Positions 52,654 to 60,182 of a DNA stretch of 64,000 nt are shown here, one piece after another; the stretch's first letter is position 1; each line of letters starts with the position of its first letter. The notes under the pieces were generated by a model that made no database searches, was not told the DNA's origin, and saw only the letters and a list, made by a program, of their open reading frames with translations. A program made the translations under genes and the position numbers. Location of the stretch: NCBI GenBank assembly GCA_964550345.1, contig CAZJYZ010000004.1:1-64000 (forward strand), given 5' to 3'. Source of the stretch: JAAEUB01 sp964550345. GTDB taxonomy: Bacteria > Pseudomonadota > Alphaproteobacteria > Rhodobacterales > Rhodobacteraceae.

Positions 52654-53277
52654 ATGGTGCGTATTTGGGCAGCGGCGGCATCCGCGGCAATCATAGCAAT
52701 ATTGGGAATAACCTGGTTTCTGGGACGTCCAGTTGACGATATTTTCGCTGAATGCAGAGCCTCGCAGGTCGCAACCGGCGCGGCCTCGATCGGAGGGCCG
52801 CTTGAGCTGATAGACGAAAACGGTCAGGCAGTGACGGATGCCGAAATGTTCACCAGACCGACATTGCTGTATTTCGGGTATACGTTCTGCCCGGATGTCT
52901 GCCCGCTGGACAATGCGCGCAATGCGGAAGCATTGCAGCTTATTCAGGATAATGGCTATGACGCGCAGGCGGCCTTTGTTTCTATTGACCCTGAACGCGA
53001 CACGCCTGAGCTTTTGGCCGATTTTACTGACTATATGCATGAGGATATGACCGGCTATACAGGCACTCTCGAGCAGGTCAAAGCCGCCTCTCAGGCCTAC
53101 AAGACCTATTTTCGCAAGCAAGAAGAGGGTGATCCGGAATATTACCTGATTGACCATTCAACATTTACTTATCTGGTTCTGCCTGAGCACGGGTTTGTTG
53201 AGTTCTTCAAGCGTGGAGATACGCCTGAGGACATGGCGACACGGGTTGGATGTTTCGTAGATGCTAAGGGCAATTAA
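52654..53277 (+). CDS. senC: SCO1/SenC copper-binding thioredoxin-fold protein
   Basis: A 207-residue protein with an N-terminal membrane anchor (about 7-24) and a thioredoxin-like periplasmic domain. The copper site is FCPDVCP (Cys79, Cys83) with His168 in DHSTFTYL. It helps assemble the CuA or CuB centre of cytochrome oxidases and in Rhodobacter is part of the regB-senC-regA locus. AAAGGG precedes the ATG at 52654; codons back to 52591 are open but antisense to the regB leader. regA follows after 74 bp. Confidence 0.93.
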   Translation: MVRIWAAAASAAIIAILGITWFLGRPVDDIFAECRASQVATGAASIGGPLELIDENGQAVTDAEMFTRPTLLYFGYTFCPDVCPLDNARNAEALQLIQDNGYDAQAAFVSIDPERDTPELLADFTDYMHEDMTGYTGTLEQVKAASQAYKTYFRKQEEGDPEYYLIDHSTFTYLVLPEHGFVEFFKRGDTPEDMATRVGCFVDAKGN

Positions 53278-53351
53278 CACCTGACAAATTGACCGTTGGT
53301 TCCAATGCGACTAAACAGGGCTGACCGCGCGATCAGCCAAAGGGGACATCC

Positions 53352-53906
53352 GTGTCAGAACAAGAATTGAAAGACATTGGCGAGGATGCCTCGCTGTTAT
53401 TGGTGGATGACGACGAACCTTTTTTGCGCCGTCTGGCCCGGGCAATGGAAAAACGTGGATTTGCACCGGAAACAGCAGGTTCAGTAGCGGCTGGCAAGGC
53501 GATTGCCACGGCCCGCCCCCCTGCCTATGCGGTGGTTGATCTTCGTCTGGAAGATGGTAACGGCCTTGATGTGGTCGAGGTCTTAAGGGAAAAACGCCCG
53601 GATGCGCGCGTCGTCGTTCTGACTGGCTACGGGGCCATCGCCACAGCCGTGGCTGCGGTTAAGATCGGGGCGACGGACTATCTGTCAAAACCCGCAGATG
53701 CCAACGATATTACCAACGCATTGCTGACCAAAGGTGATGAGCTGCCGCCACCACCGGAAAACCCGATGAGTGCTGACCGTGTTCGTTGGGAACATATCCA
53801 GCGAGTTTATGAGCTTTGTGACCGCAATGTTTCAGAAACTGCGCGCAGGCTGAACATGCACCGCCGTACCTTGCAACGAATTCTGGCCAAACGCTCGCCA
53901 CGCTGA
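53352..53906 (+). CDS. regA: redox response regulator RegA (PrrA)
   Basis: A 184-residue response regulator. The receiver (about 12-125) has the acid cluster Asp19-Asp21, phosphoacceptor Asp63 in VVDLRLEDGNG and Lys113; Asp63 is the same position as in R. capsulatus RegA. The C-terminal Fis-type helix-turn-helix is NVSETARRLNMHRRTLQRIL (about 158-177), preceded by a proline stretch PPPPEN. It is phosphorylated by RegB and regulates respiration, and photosynthesis or nitrogen/carbon fixation in species that have them. GTG start with AGGGG upstream. A lipoprotein gene follows with no gap. Confidence 0.96.
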   Translation: MSEQELKDIGEDASLLLVDDDEPFLRRLARAMEKRGFAPETAGSVAAGKAIATARPPAYAVVDLRLEDGNGLDVVEVLREKRPDARVVVLTGYGAIATAVAAVKIGATDYLSKPADANDITNALLTKGDELPPPPENPMSADRVRWEHIQRVYELCDRNVSETARRLNMHRRTLQRILAKRSPR

Positions 53907-54434
53907 ATGATGCATACTAAACATCTTGTATTTGCGGTTGCGGCTCTTTTTCTGGCCTCTTGCATGCAAGTTTCCGACTTTCTTCCCTCGCCGAATGTCG
54001 ATGGTCTGAACCCGGCACCGGGCGGTCTTCATGTCACGGGCAGCGACCTGAGAATTGATTTTGGCCGTGCTGAAGCCGGTGCGATTTCTGCCGTCAGCAA
54101 GATTTTGGGCGTTGAACCCACTTCACGGGTTGAAAACGCTGAATGCGGCGCCGGGCCTATCAACACTGTTTCGTTTGAAGAGGGGTTGGACCTCTTGTTC
54201 ATGAATGGCAGCTTTGCCGGATGGAATTCGAACAGTGCCGATTTTGTAACCAGTAACGGCCTTGCTGCTGGCATGACCCGCGCCACCCTTGAGGCCAATG
54301 GCGTTAACGAGTTTTTTGAAACCAGCCTAGGAATTGAATTCTCCAGCGGTGAGGTATTCGGCATTCTTGACGGACCAGATGCGAATGCGAGCGCTGTGTT
54401 GTTATGGGCAGGCGTTAGCTGCTTTTTTCGATGA
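53907..54434 (+). CDS. hypothetical lipoprotein
   Basis: A 175-residue protein with a lipoprotein signal (ALFLASC, Cys19) and a mature part rich in small residues, with two further cysteines (C80 in NAECGAGP, and the third-last residue region SCFFR). No domain is recognised. The ATG lies immediately after the regA stop (TGAATGATG), so it is probably translated from the regA message. The link to regA suggests a cell-envelope role under redox control, but this is inferred only from position. Confidence 0.72.
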   Translation: MMHTKHLVFAVAALFLASCMQVSDFLPSPNVDGLNPAPGGLHVTGSDLRIDFGRAEAGAISAVSKILGVEPTSRVENAECGAGPINTVSFEEGLDLLFMNGSFAGWNSNSADFVTSNGLAAGMTRATLEANGVNEFFETSLGIEFSSGEVFGILDGPDANASAVLLWAGVSCFFR

Positions 54435-54469
54435 AGTCGTTCAGCATGACAGAAACGTTTTAGCGTAAA

Positions 54470-54976
54470 TTATAGATCCAGACGTTTTCGGATACGATCA
54501 ATTCTGGTGCCATCCCCAAGTGGCACCTTAGGCAGGCGTTTGTAATCTGCAAACCCTAGGGCCGTGTAATAGGCAAGGCCAAGTGTGTTATCAGCGCGAA
54601 TAGTCGCGTCGATTGTCGTGACATTTGCTTCTTTCGCAGACATCAAAGTTTCCCGGAACATTGCCCGCCCCACGCCTTTTCGGTGTGCTGCAGGCGAGAC
54701 AAAGCTGGCTATGACTGCCCAGTCAGAGGGCAATACGTCATTTCCCGGCCAATTAGGGTCGCACCATTCCAGGGCCTGGAATCCAACAATTTCGCCAGCC
54801 AGCTCCGCCAGAAAACATGAGATCAAAAGTGGTGGGTTAAGATAATGCGCACGCATCCGTGCCGGGTCAAAGGTGCTTTGGTGCGCGGTTGAGCCGCCCT
54901 GAAGAATAATAGGGTTTAACAGGGTGCACATTTGCTCGGCGTCTTCTGCACGCGCCGGGCGTATGTTAAGCGTCAC
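54470..54976 (-). CDS. GNAT family N-acetyltransferase
   Basis: A 168-residue GCN5-related acetyltransferase. The acetyl-CoA motif is PAAHRKGVGRAMFRETL (about 94-110), the Q/R-x-x-G-x-G/A type, and ALGFADYKRLPKVPLGDG at the end resembles the phosphinothricin/pat-like branch. The acceptor is unknown. It overlaps the HD-domain gene by 4 bp downstream of it on the same strand. Confidence 0.85.
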   Translation of the reverse strand: MTLNIRPARAEDAEQMCTLLNPIILQGGSTAHQSTFDPARMRAHYLNPPLLISCFLAELAGEIVGFQALEWCDPNWPGNDVLPSDWAVIASFVSPAAHRKGVGRAMFRETLMSAKEANVTTIDATIRADNTLGLAYYTALGFADYKRLPKVPLGDGTRIDRIRKRLDL

Positions 54977-55566
54977 TTTATTTGCTCCAGCAGGACATTG
55001 TGCCGTTCGATGAAACCCAGCCGAACCTGGACCGGGGGGCGCAAATGTACGTGCAGGCCTTCGATGGCTTTTGGATCAGGCTTGCCAAAGAATTTGTCAG
55101 ATTCTGCCTTGCTGAACCCGGCAATTTGGGTGGCTTCCAGCCAGGCCGAGATGCGGTCGGCCTTTTTGATTGCTTTCTTGGTTGCGACCGGTACCTGAGC
55201 AGGCAGGCCGAAGCGGATATTGATTGCGGCCTGCAGGCGGTCATCTAACACGCCATAACCGGGGCCTACGGCTGCCTTGACCGGGGAAATCATATCGCCA
55301 ATGACATATTCCGGCGCATCGTGAAGCAATGCCGCCAGCCGCCATTTGGCTGGAGCTTTAGGGTTCAGACGCACATATATTTCTTCGACCAGCAACGAGT
55401 GTTCGGCCACGGAATAGGGCCAGTCCCCCACGGTTTGCCCGTTCCAGCGGGCCACGAAAGCCAGACCGTGGGCGATGTCCTCAATCTCGATATCCATCGG
55501 TGTCGGGTCCAGAAGGTCTAACCGTCGGCCCGAAAGCATCCTTTGCCATGCGCGGGGTTGTTTCAC
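54973..55566 (-). CDS. HD-domain phosphohydrolase (YfbR-like)
   Basis: A 197-residue HD-domain protein with His56 (VAEHSLLV), the HD pair at 82-83 (LLHDAPEYVIGD) and an acidic residue further on (KKADRISAWLEA). The pattern is that of 5'-deoxynucleotidase YfbR and relatives. The start is GTG at 55566 and its first codons read GTGAAACAACC. Its stop overlaps the GNAT start by 4 bp. Confidence 0.8.
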   Translation of the reverse strand: MKQPRAWQRMLSGRRLDLLDPTPMDIEIEDIAHGLAFVARWNGQTVGDWPYSVAEHSLLVEEIYVRLNPKAPAKWRLAALLHDAPEYVIGDMISPVKAAVGPGYGVLDDRLQAAINIRFGLPAQVPVATKKAIKKADRISAWLEATQIAGFSKAESDKFFGKPDPKAIEGLHVHLRPPVQVRLGFIERHNVLLEQIK

Positions 55567-55728
55567 GCTGCCTCACATCCTGTTTGTTCTGCGAGAAGGC
55601 AAGATAGGGCTGGATGCTAAATTGGTCAATTCAAACCAGCCACGCATCAGCCAAATCAGGTTTCCTTACATTGCCTATTAACCACCCCGGTGTTAGGCAG
55701 GCGCAACGCGCACAGAAGGGATAAAACC

Positions 55729-57123
55729 GTGACCGCAGATTACATTATACGCGACATAGCGCTCGCTGAATTTGGCCGCAAAGAACTTGATATTGCCGAA
55801 ACTGAAATGCCGGGCCTGATGGCTTTGCGCGCCGAATATGGCGACAGCAAACCCCTGAAGGGCGCGCGGATTGCTGGCTCATTGCATATGACTATTCAGA
55901 CGGCGGTATTGATCGAAACGCTGGTGGCGCTGGGCGCTGATGTGCGCTGGGCAAGCTGCAACATCTTTTCTACGCAGGATCATGCGGCGGCGGCGATTGC
56001 CGCCAGCGGGGTGCCGGTATTTGCTGTTAAGGGACAGTCTCTGGAAGAGCACTGGGATTACCAGGATCGTATCTTCCTGTTCAAAGACGGCATGTGCAAC
56101 ATGATCCTCGATGATGGTGGGGATGCCACGCTTTATGTGCTTTTAGGTGCGCGGGCGGAAAATGGTGAACCCGAATTACTGGAAGTTCCGCAATCCGAAG
56201 AGGAAGAGGCCGTCTTTGCGCAGATTAAAAAGCGCCTGAAAGAAAGCCCCGGCTGGTTCACCAAGCAACGCGATGCCATTCAGGGCGTGTCCGAAGAAAC
56301 CACAACCGGCGTTCACCGCCTGTATCAACTGATGGAAGCGGGCCAGCTGCCCTTCCCGGCGATCAACGTCAATGACTCGGTCACCAAATCGAAGTTCGAT
56401 AACAAGTATGGCTGCAAAGAAAGTCTGGTTGACGGTATTCGCCGCGCAACGGACACGATGATGGCCGGTAAAGTTGCGGTTGTTTGCGGTTATGGCGATG
56501 TTGGCAAGGGTTCGGCTGCCAGCCTGTCCGGCGCAGGTGCACGCGTGAAAGTGACCGAGATTGACCCGATCTGCGCCCTACAAGCGGCGATGGACGGCTA
56601 TGAGGTTGTGACGCTGGAAGACGCCGTGGCGGATGCTGACATCATTATCACCACAACCGGCAACAAAGATATCATCCGTATCGAGCATATGCGCGAGATG
56701 AAGGATATGGCGATTGTCGGTAATATCGGCCATTTCGATAATGAAATTCAGGTGGCAAACCTGAAGAACCATAAATGGACCAACATCAAGGAACAGGTTG
56801 ATATGATCGAGATGCCTTCGGGCAACCGTATCATCCTGCTCTCCGAGGGCCGTTTGCTGAACCTAGGTAACGCCACAGGGCACCCATCCTTCGTGATGTC
56901 CGCCAGCTTCACCAATCAGGTACTGGCGCAGATTGAGCTTTGGACGAAGGGGGATGAATACAAGAACGAGGTCTATATTCTGCCCAAACATCTGGACGAA
57001 AAGGTCGCGCGGCTACATCTGGACCGGATCGGCGTGAAACTGACCGAGCTCAGCAAGGAACAAGCGGATTATATCGGCGTGACCCCCGAGGGACCGTTCA
57101 AACCCGAGCATTATCGGTATTGA
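55729..57123 (+). CDS. ahcY: adenosylhomocysteinase
   Basis: A 464-residue NAD-dependent enzyme that splits S-adenosylhomocysteine to homocysteine and adenosine, removing methylation feedback inhibition. The family blocks DYIIRDIALAEFGRKEL, CNIFSTQDHAAAAIA, the NAD loop GYGDVGKGSA and the C-terminal PFKPEHYRY are present. GTG at 55729 with AAGGG upstream is chosen; another GTG at 55690 lacks such a site. The 162 bp before it show no clear riboswitch. In R. capsulatus ahcY lies near the reg locus, and the same neighbourhood is seen here. Confidence 0.96.
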   Translation: MTADYIIRDIALAEFGRKELDIAETEMPGLMALRAEYGDSKPLKGARIAGSLHMTIQTAVLIETLVALGADVRWASCNIFSTQDHAAAAIAASGVPVFAVKGQSLEEHWDYQDRIFLFKDGMCNMILDDGGDATLYVLLGARAENGEPELLEVPQSEEEEAVFAQIKKRLKESPGWFTKQRDAIQGVSEETTTGVHRLYQLMEAGQLPFPAINVNDSVTKSKFDNKYGCKESLVDGIRRATDTMMAGKVAVVCGYGDVGKGSAASLSGAGARVKVTEIDPICALQAAMDGYEVVTLEDAVADADIIITTTGNKDIIRIEHMREMKDMAIVGNIGHFDNEIQVANLKNHKWTNIKEQVDMIEMPSGNRIILLSEGRLLNLGNATGHPSFVMSASFTNQVLAQIELWTKGDEYKNEVYILPKHLDEKVARLHLDRIGVKLTELSKEQADYIGVTPEGPFKPEHYRY

Positions 57124-57147
57124 TCGCCAAATCCCGGCAAGCGTCAG

Positions 57148-57177
57148 CGCCGTCCTTCCGGGCGGCGTTGTGCTTTT
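57148..57177 (+). terminator. likely terminator of ahcY
   Basis: CGCCGTCC (57148-57155) and GGGCGGCG (57160-57167) pair over eight bases with one G-T wobble around the loop TTCC, followed by TTGTGCTTTT. It lies 25 bp after the ahcY stop. Confidence 0.55.
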
Positions 57178-57217
57178 AGGAAGGGCTGTTTGGAGCCCAT
57201 AGTGGCCGAGAATTATC

Positions 57218-58021
57218 TCAAGATTTGATAATTGAGACGGCTTCGACTTCGCCAGAAGCACGCCTGACACGAAGCTCCATCGGGTCACCCCGCGCGTGTT
57301 CACCAACGATGCCTTGAAGAACAAAATGGGTCTCCAGGGCATTCCCGTCGGCTTCAAGGATTTCGTCGCCAGCACACAAGCCCGCTTGCTCTGCGGGACT
57401 GCCGGGCCGAGGCGGATGAACGTAGACAGAGGTATCATCGGCTATCGGGCCGGCCTCTGACCAAATATCACTTAGTGTCCTTCGTGGGGCCTGAGAACGC
57501 ATGCAAATTCCGTGACTGCACGACGGACAAGTGCATTGGCAAGTCTCGCCGTCTTTGTCCAACTCCCACAAAACAGCGTTGTTCAGCACACGATAAATGC
57601 GGTGCATCATGCGGACATAACTTCCCAGATGGCGCTCCGCCATGTCGCCAGTATTATCCTCTCCGGCCAATATGCTATCGCGATATCTCAGCGCTATGGA
57701 ACGTAGCATCGCGTATCCGACTATCGCTTGGTTAAGCGCTCCTGCAGCTTCGGTCAAAGCGGAGGTTACGGGAAATTCTGGCGCCGGAAATGGCACTTCG
57801 CTGAACTCCTCGGCGGTCGGGGCGTCGGCGCCTATCGCAGAAAACCGAGTGCGCAGAGCGTCTTGCTGCATCACAGATTTTTCGTGGATATCGTTGAGCA
57901 ACTCTGCCACTTCGTCATTACTTTGAGAGCCTTGCGCAAGACCCGACATCAAGTTTGCAAGGATACCTTCTCTTGAAATCATATCCGTCAGGTGTTGGTG
58001 CAATCTAGTTGGCTTGGGCAT
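57218..58021 (-). CDS. uncharacterised protein with helical region, cysteine cluster and PDZ domain
   Basis: A 267-residue protein not recognised as any named family. Residues 1-155 look helical and carry no membrane or signal segment, so it should be cytoplasmic. A compact cysteine cluster follows at 161-173, CQCTCPSCSHGIC, with five cysteines that could bind zinc, iron or an iron-sulfur cluster. The C-terminal PDZ-like domain spans about 198-265 with GSPAEQAGLCAGDEILEADG. A fold of this kind could bring a ligand or partner peptide to a metal site. It stands alone between ahcY (convergent) and the trpB terminator, with an inverted repeat upstream. Confidence 0.7.
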   Translation of the reverse strand: MPKPTRLHQHLTDMISREGILANLMSGLAQGSQSNDEVAELLNDIHEKSVMQQDALRTRFSAIGADAPTAEEFSEVPFPAPEFPVTSALTEAAGALNQAIVGYAMLRSIALRYRDSILAGEDNTGDMAERHLGSYVRMMHRIYRVLNNAVLWELDKDGETCQCTCPSCSHGICMRSQAPRRTLSDIWSEAGPIADDTSVYVHPPRPGSPAEQAGLCAGDEILEADGNALETHFVLQGIVGEHARGDPMELRVRRASGEVEAVSIIKS

Positions 58022-58108
58022 AGTTGTTCTCCAGAAGTTGGCTCTGCAACGCTACATAACTCAAATGTAATTACCAGTTGCCGTACGTGAACGGTCGGAC
58101 GGCAGCAT

Positions 58109-58142
58109 TGCCCGCAAAGCCGACATATCTCCCGTGCGGGCA
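58109..58142. repeat. inverted repeat upstream of the PDZ-protein gene
   Basis: TGCCCGCA (58109-58116) and TGCGGGCA (58135-58142) are perfect 8-bp inverted arms separated by 18 bp, about 90-120 bp before the start of the leftward PDZ gene and just after the trpB terminator. It could be an operator or a second hairpin. Confidence 0.4.
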
Positions 58143-58143
58143 T

Positions 58144-58172
58144 AAAAAAGGGGGACCGAAAGGCCCCCTTTT
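58144..58172 (-). terminator. Rho-independent terminator of trpB
   Basis: On the minus strand GGGGG and CCCCC form a stem closed by a short CC/GG step around TTTC, followed by six T. It lies 23 bp after the trpB stop. Confidence 0.82.
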
Positions 58173-58194
58173 CTATGTCATCAGGCCTGGGCGC

Positions 58195-59403
58195 TTATCC
58201 CTCGTCACCAAACCCAAAGGTCTCTGTCACATAATCCAGATCCTTGTCACCTCGACCCGACAGGTTCAGAAGGATTGACTTGCCCGGGTTATTTTTGGCT
58301 TCGCGCATGGCAAATGCAACGGCGTGGGCGCTTTCCAGTGCCGGGATGATGCCTTCGTGACGTGACAGAGCATAAAAGGCAGCCAGTGCTTCCTTGTCGT
58401 CAGCAGCGGTATAGTTCACGCGCCCGGTCTCCGACAAATGGGCGTGTTCTGGCCCAACGCCGGGATAATCCAAACCCGAAGCAATCGTATGCACCGGGGC
58501 AGGTTCTCCTGCGTCATCGGTTAGCACAAGAGTGCGAAAGCCATGAATGTCGCCCGGCGCGCCGAAGGTGATAGTGGCGGCGTGATCGCCAAGATTGGAA
58601 GACGTGCCCAGCGGTTCAACACCGTGCAGGGAGACACCTTCGTCATCAATGAAGCCTGAGAAAAGCCCCATGGCGTTGGAGCCACCGCCAACACAGGCCG
58701 CAACCATATCAGGCAGCCCACCGGTCATTTCCATGAATTGTTCGCGTGCTTCAATTCCAACGACGTGCTGGAAATCACGTACCATCATCGGGAATGGGTG
58801 TGGACCAACCACGGAGCCAATGGCAAAAAATGCCGTATCAGCCTGGGGAACATAGGCCTGAAATGCGCTGTCCACTGCTTCCTTCAGGGACCGGCCACCA
58901 TGGCCAACGGGAACGACCGTTGCACCAAGCAGTTTCATCCGTGTTACGTTGGGCGCTTCTTTTTCGATGTCGATCTCACCCATATGGATTTCGCAATCCA
59001 TGCCGAAATAGGCGGCGGCAGTGGCAAGGGCCACGCCGTGTTGGCCCGCCCCGGTTTCTGCCATCAACTTGGTTTTACCCATGTGTTTGGCCAGCAGCCC
59101 CTCGGCCATGCAATGGTTCAGCTTATGCGCGCCGGTGTGGTTGAGGTCTTCGCGTTTTGCGTAAATTTGTGCACCACCCATCAAGCCTGACAGGTTTTTA
59201 AGGTGTGAGATTGGCGTTGGGCGGCCCTGAAAATGTTTGCGGATAAGCGCCAGCTCATTGAGGAAATCCTCGGACTTTGAAAGCTGGGCATATGCTTCGC
59301 GTATCTCTTTGAAATGAGGTTCAAGCGGTGGCGGCAGCATCGCCCCACCATAATCACCAAAAAAACCGTCTGCATTTGGTGTGGTATCTAAGTATGAAGT
59401 CAT
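58195..59403 (-). CDS. trpB: tryptophan synthase beta subunit
   Basis: A 402-residue PLP enzyme that joins indole and serine to tryptophan. The PLP lysine is Lys94 in HTGAHKLNHC, GGGSNAMG is the phosphate cradle, and GRGDKDLDYV lies near the end. It is the TrpB1 type by length and motifs. Neither trpF nor trpA is next to it, although TrpB normally works with TrpA; both may lie elsewhere. It has its own terminator and is divergent from the DUF2853 gene. Confidence 0.95.
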   Translation of the reverse strand: MTSYLDTTPNADGFFGDYGGAMLPPPLEPHFKEIREAYAQLSKSEDFLNELALIRKHFQGRPTPISHLKNLSGLMGGAQIYAKREDLNHTGAHKLNHCMAEGLLAKHMGKTKLMAETGAGQHGVALATAAAYFGMDCEIHMGEIDIEKEAPNVTRMKLLGATVVPVGHGGRSLKEAVDSAFQAYVPQADTAFFAIGSVVGPHPFPMMVRDFQHVVGIEAREQFMEMTGGLPDMVAACVGGGSNAMGLFSGFIDDEGVSLHGVEPLGTSSNLGDHAATITFGAPGDIHGFRTLVLTDDAGEPAPVHTIASGLDYPGVGPEHAHLSETGRVNYTAADDKEALAAFYALSRHEGIIPALESAHAVAFAMREAKNNPGKSILLNLSGRGDKDLDYVTETFGFGDEG

Positions 59404-59450
59404 TTTTTATTTTCTCCCTGTGAATTCGCGTCAATCTGACCGTTAGAAGG

Positions 59451-59476
59451 TGCGAAACGCAAGACAAGATTTCGCA
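59451..59476. repeat. inverted repeat between trpB and the DUF2853 gene
   Basis: TGCGAAA (59451-59457) and TTTCGCA (59470-59476) are perfect 7-bp inverted arms with a 12-bp spacer, 48 bp before the trpB start and 105 bp before the DUF2853 start. It is a possible operator. Confidence 0.4.
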
Positions 59477-59580
59477 TCATGCGTGCTGCGCTGATCTTTC
59501 CCCTTTGTCGTGCAGTACTTTGGCATTAACGTGAATGGTGAGTGAGGCTTTTGCCTGAATTTAATAAGGGAGATACCGAT

Positions 59581-59922
59581 ATGGGAAAACGCGACGAATT
59601 AATTGCAAAATATGCAGATGAATTGAAGAACAAGTGCGGGATGACAGCCGACATGGATCTGTTGACAAAAGTCACTATTGGCTGCGGTCCGGCAATTTAT
59701 AATGCGGACGCCTCGACCGTTGCAGCCGGTCAGGATCACGAACTGGAGACAGTTAAAGACAACTTCCTGATCAAGAAACTGGGTCTTGCCGACGGTCCTG
59801 AGCTGATGGACGCTATCAATGCGGTGATCGAGACCTATGGTCGTAGTGAACGCAACAAATACCGTGCCGTTGTCTACTACATGCTGACCAAGCATTTCGG
59901 GAAGGAATCAGTTTACGGCTGA
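59581..59922 (+). CDS. DUF2853 family protein
   Basis: A 113-residue small acidic-to-neutral cytoplasmic protein. The whole length matches the DUF2853 pattern: KRDELIAKYADELKNKCGM, then VTIGCGPAIYNADASTVA and a helical C-terminus with YGRSERNKYRAVVYYMLTKHF. The function is unknown. The ATG at 59581 has AGGGAG upstream and gives the family N-terminus; codons back to 59542 are open. A clear terminator follows. Confidence 0.82.
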   Translation: MGKRDELIAKYADELKNKCGMTADMDLLTKVTIGCGPAIYNADASTVAAGQDHELETVKDNFLIKKLGLADGPELMDAINAVIETYGRSERNKYRAVVYYMLTKHFGKESVYG

Positions 59923-59942
59923 TCAACTCCTGAACCAAACAG

Positions 59943-59972
59943 GGCACTGGCAATTTTGCCGGTGCCTTTTTT
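59943..59972 (+). terminator. Rho-independent terminator of the DUF2853 gene
   Basis: GGCACTGGCA (59943-59952) and TGCCGGTGCC (59957-59966) form a 10-bp stem with one G-T pair and loop ATTT, followed by six T, 20 bp after the stop. Confidence 0.88.
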
Positions 59973-60002
59973 ATTGGTTAATTGGGAATTAAGCCTAACA
60001 TA

Positions 60003-60033
60003 TTGTATTTAAAGGAAATTGCACACTTACAAT
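60003..60033 (+). promoter_or_regulatory. possible promoter of the structured RNA
   Basis: TTGTAT (60003-60008) and TACAAT (60028-60033) are near-consensus -35 and -10 elements, but the 19-bp spacer is long. Transcription would start near 60040. Confidence 0.35.
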
Positions 60034-60039
60034 GATTGC

Positions 60040-60171
60040 GCATTCCCGAAAACAGGCCTAACGTCCTACGTAAGGCCAGGAAGGTCGGAACCTTATTCAT
60101 AGTCACGTGTGGTGCTGAGGGAGCACGTGGGGTGGAAAGGAGGGTTCCGATGGGGTCGGGACCCTCCTTTT
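60040..60171 (+). ncRNA. candidate structured small RNA
   Basis: No reading frame is supported here, but the plus strand can fold in four steps. GGCCT (60056-60060) with AGGCC (60073-60077) makes a first hairpin with ACGT arms inside. AAGGT/ACCTT (60081-60094) makes a short second hairpin. GTGCT/AGCAC (60112-60126) makes a third. GGAGGGTTCCGA (60139-60150) with TCGGGACCCTCC (60156-60167) makes a strong terminator followed by TTTT. TCGGAACC (60085-60092) is also perfectly complementary to GGTTCCGA (60143-60150), which would break the terminator stem. The gene to the right is on the opposite strand, so a free small RNA of about 130 nt is more likely than a leader. It does not resemble SRP RNA, tmRNA, RNase P or 6S RNA to me. 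Confidence 0.55.
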
Positions 60172-60182
60172 ATTATTGAGGC

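Noticed and set aside
55567..55728. Possible SAH or SAM riboswitch before ahcY
   Set aside because: I looked for the conserved cores and found no convincing pattern; only unstructured-looking sequence with a few short repeats.
60040..60171. SRP (4.5S) RNA
   Set aside because: The diagnostic apical sequence GGAAGxAGC of domain IV is absent; the GGAAGG present does not sit in the expected hairpin.
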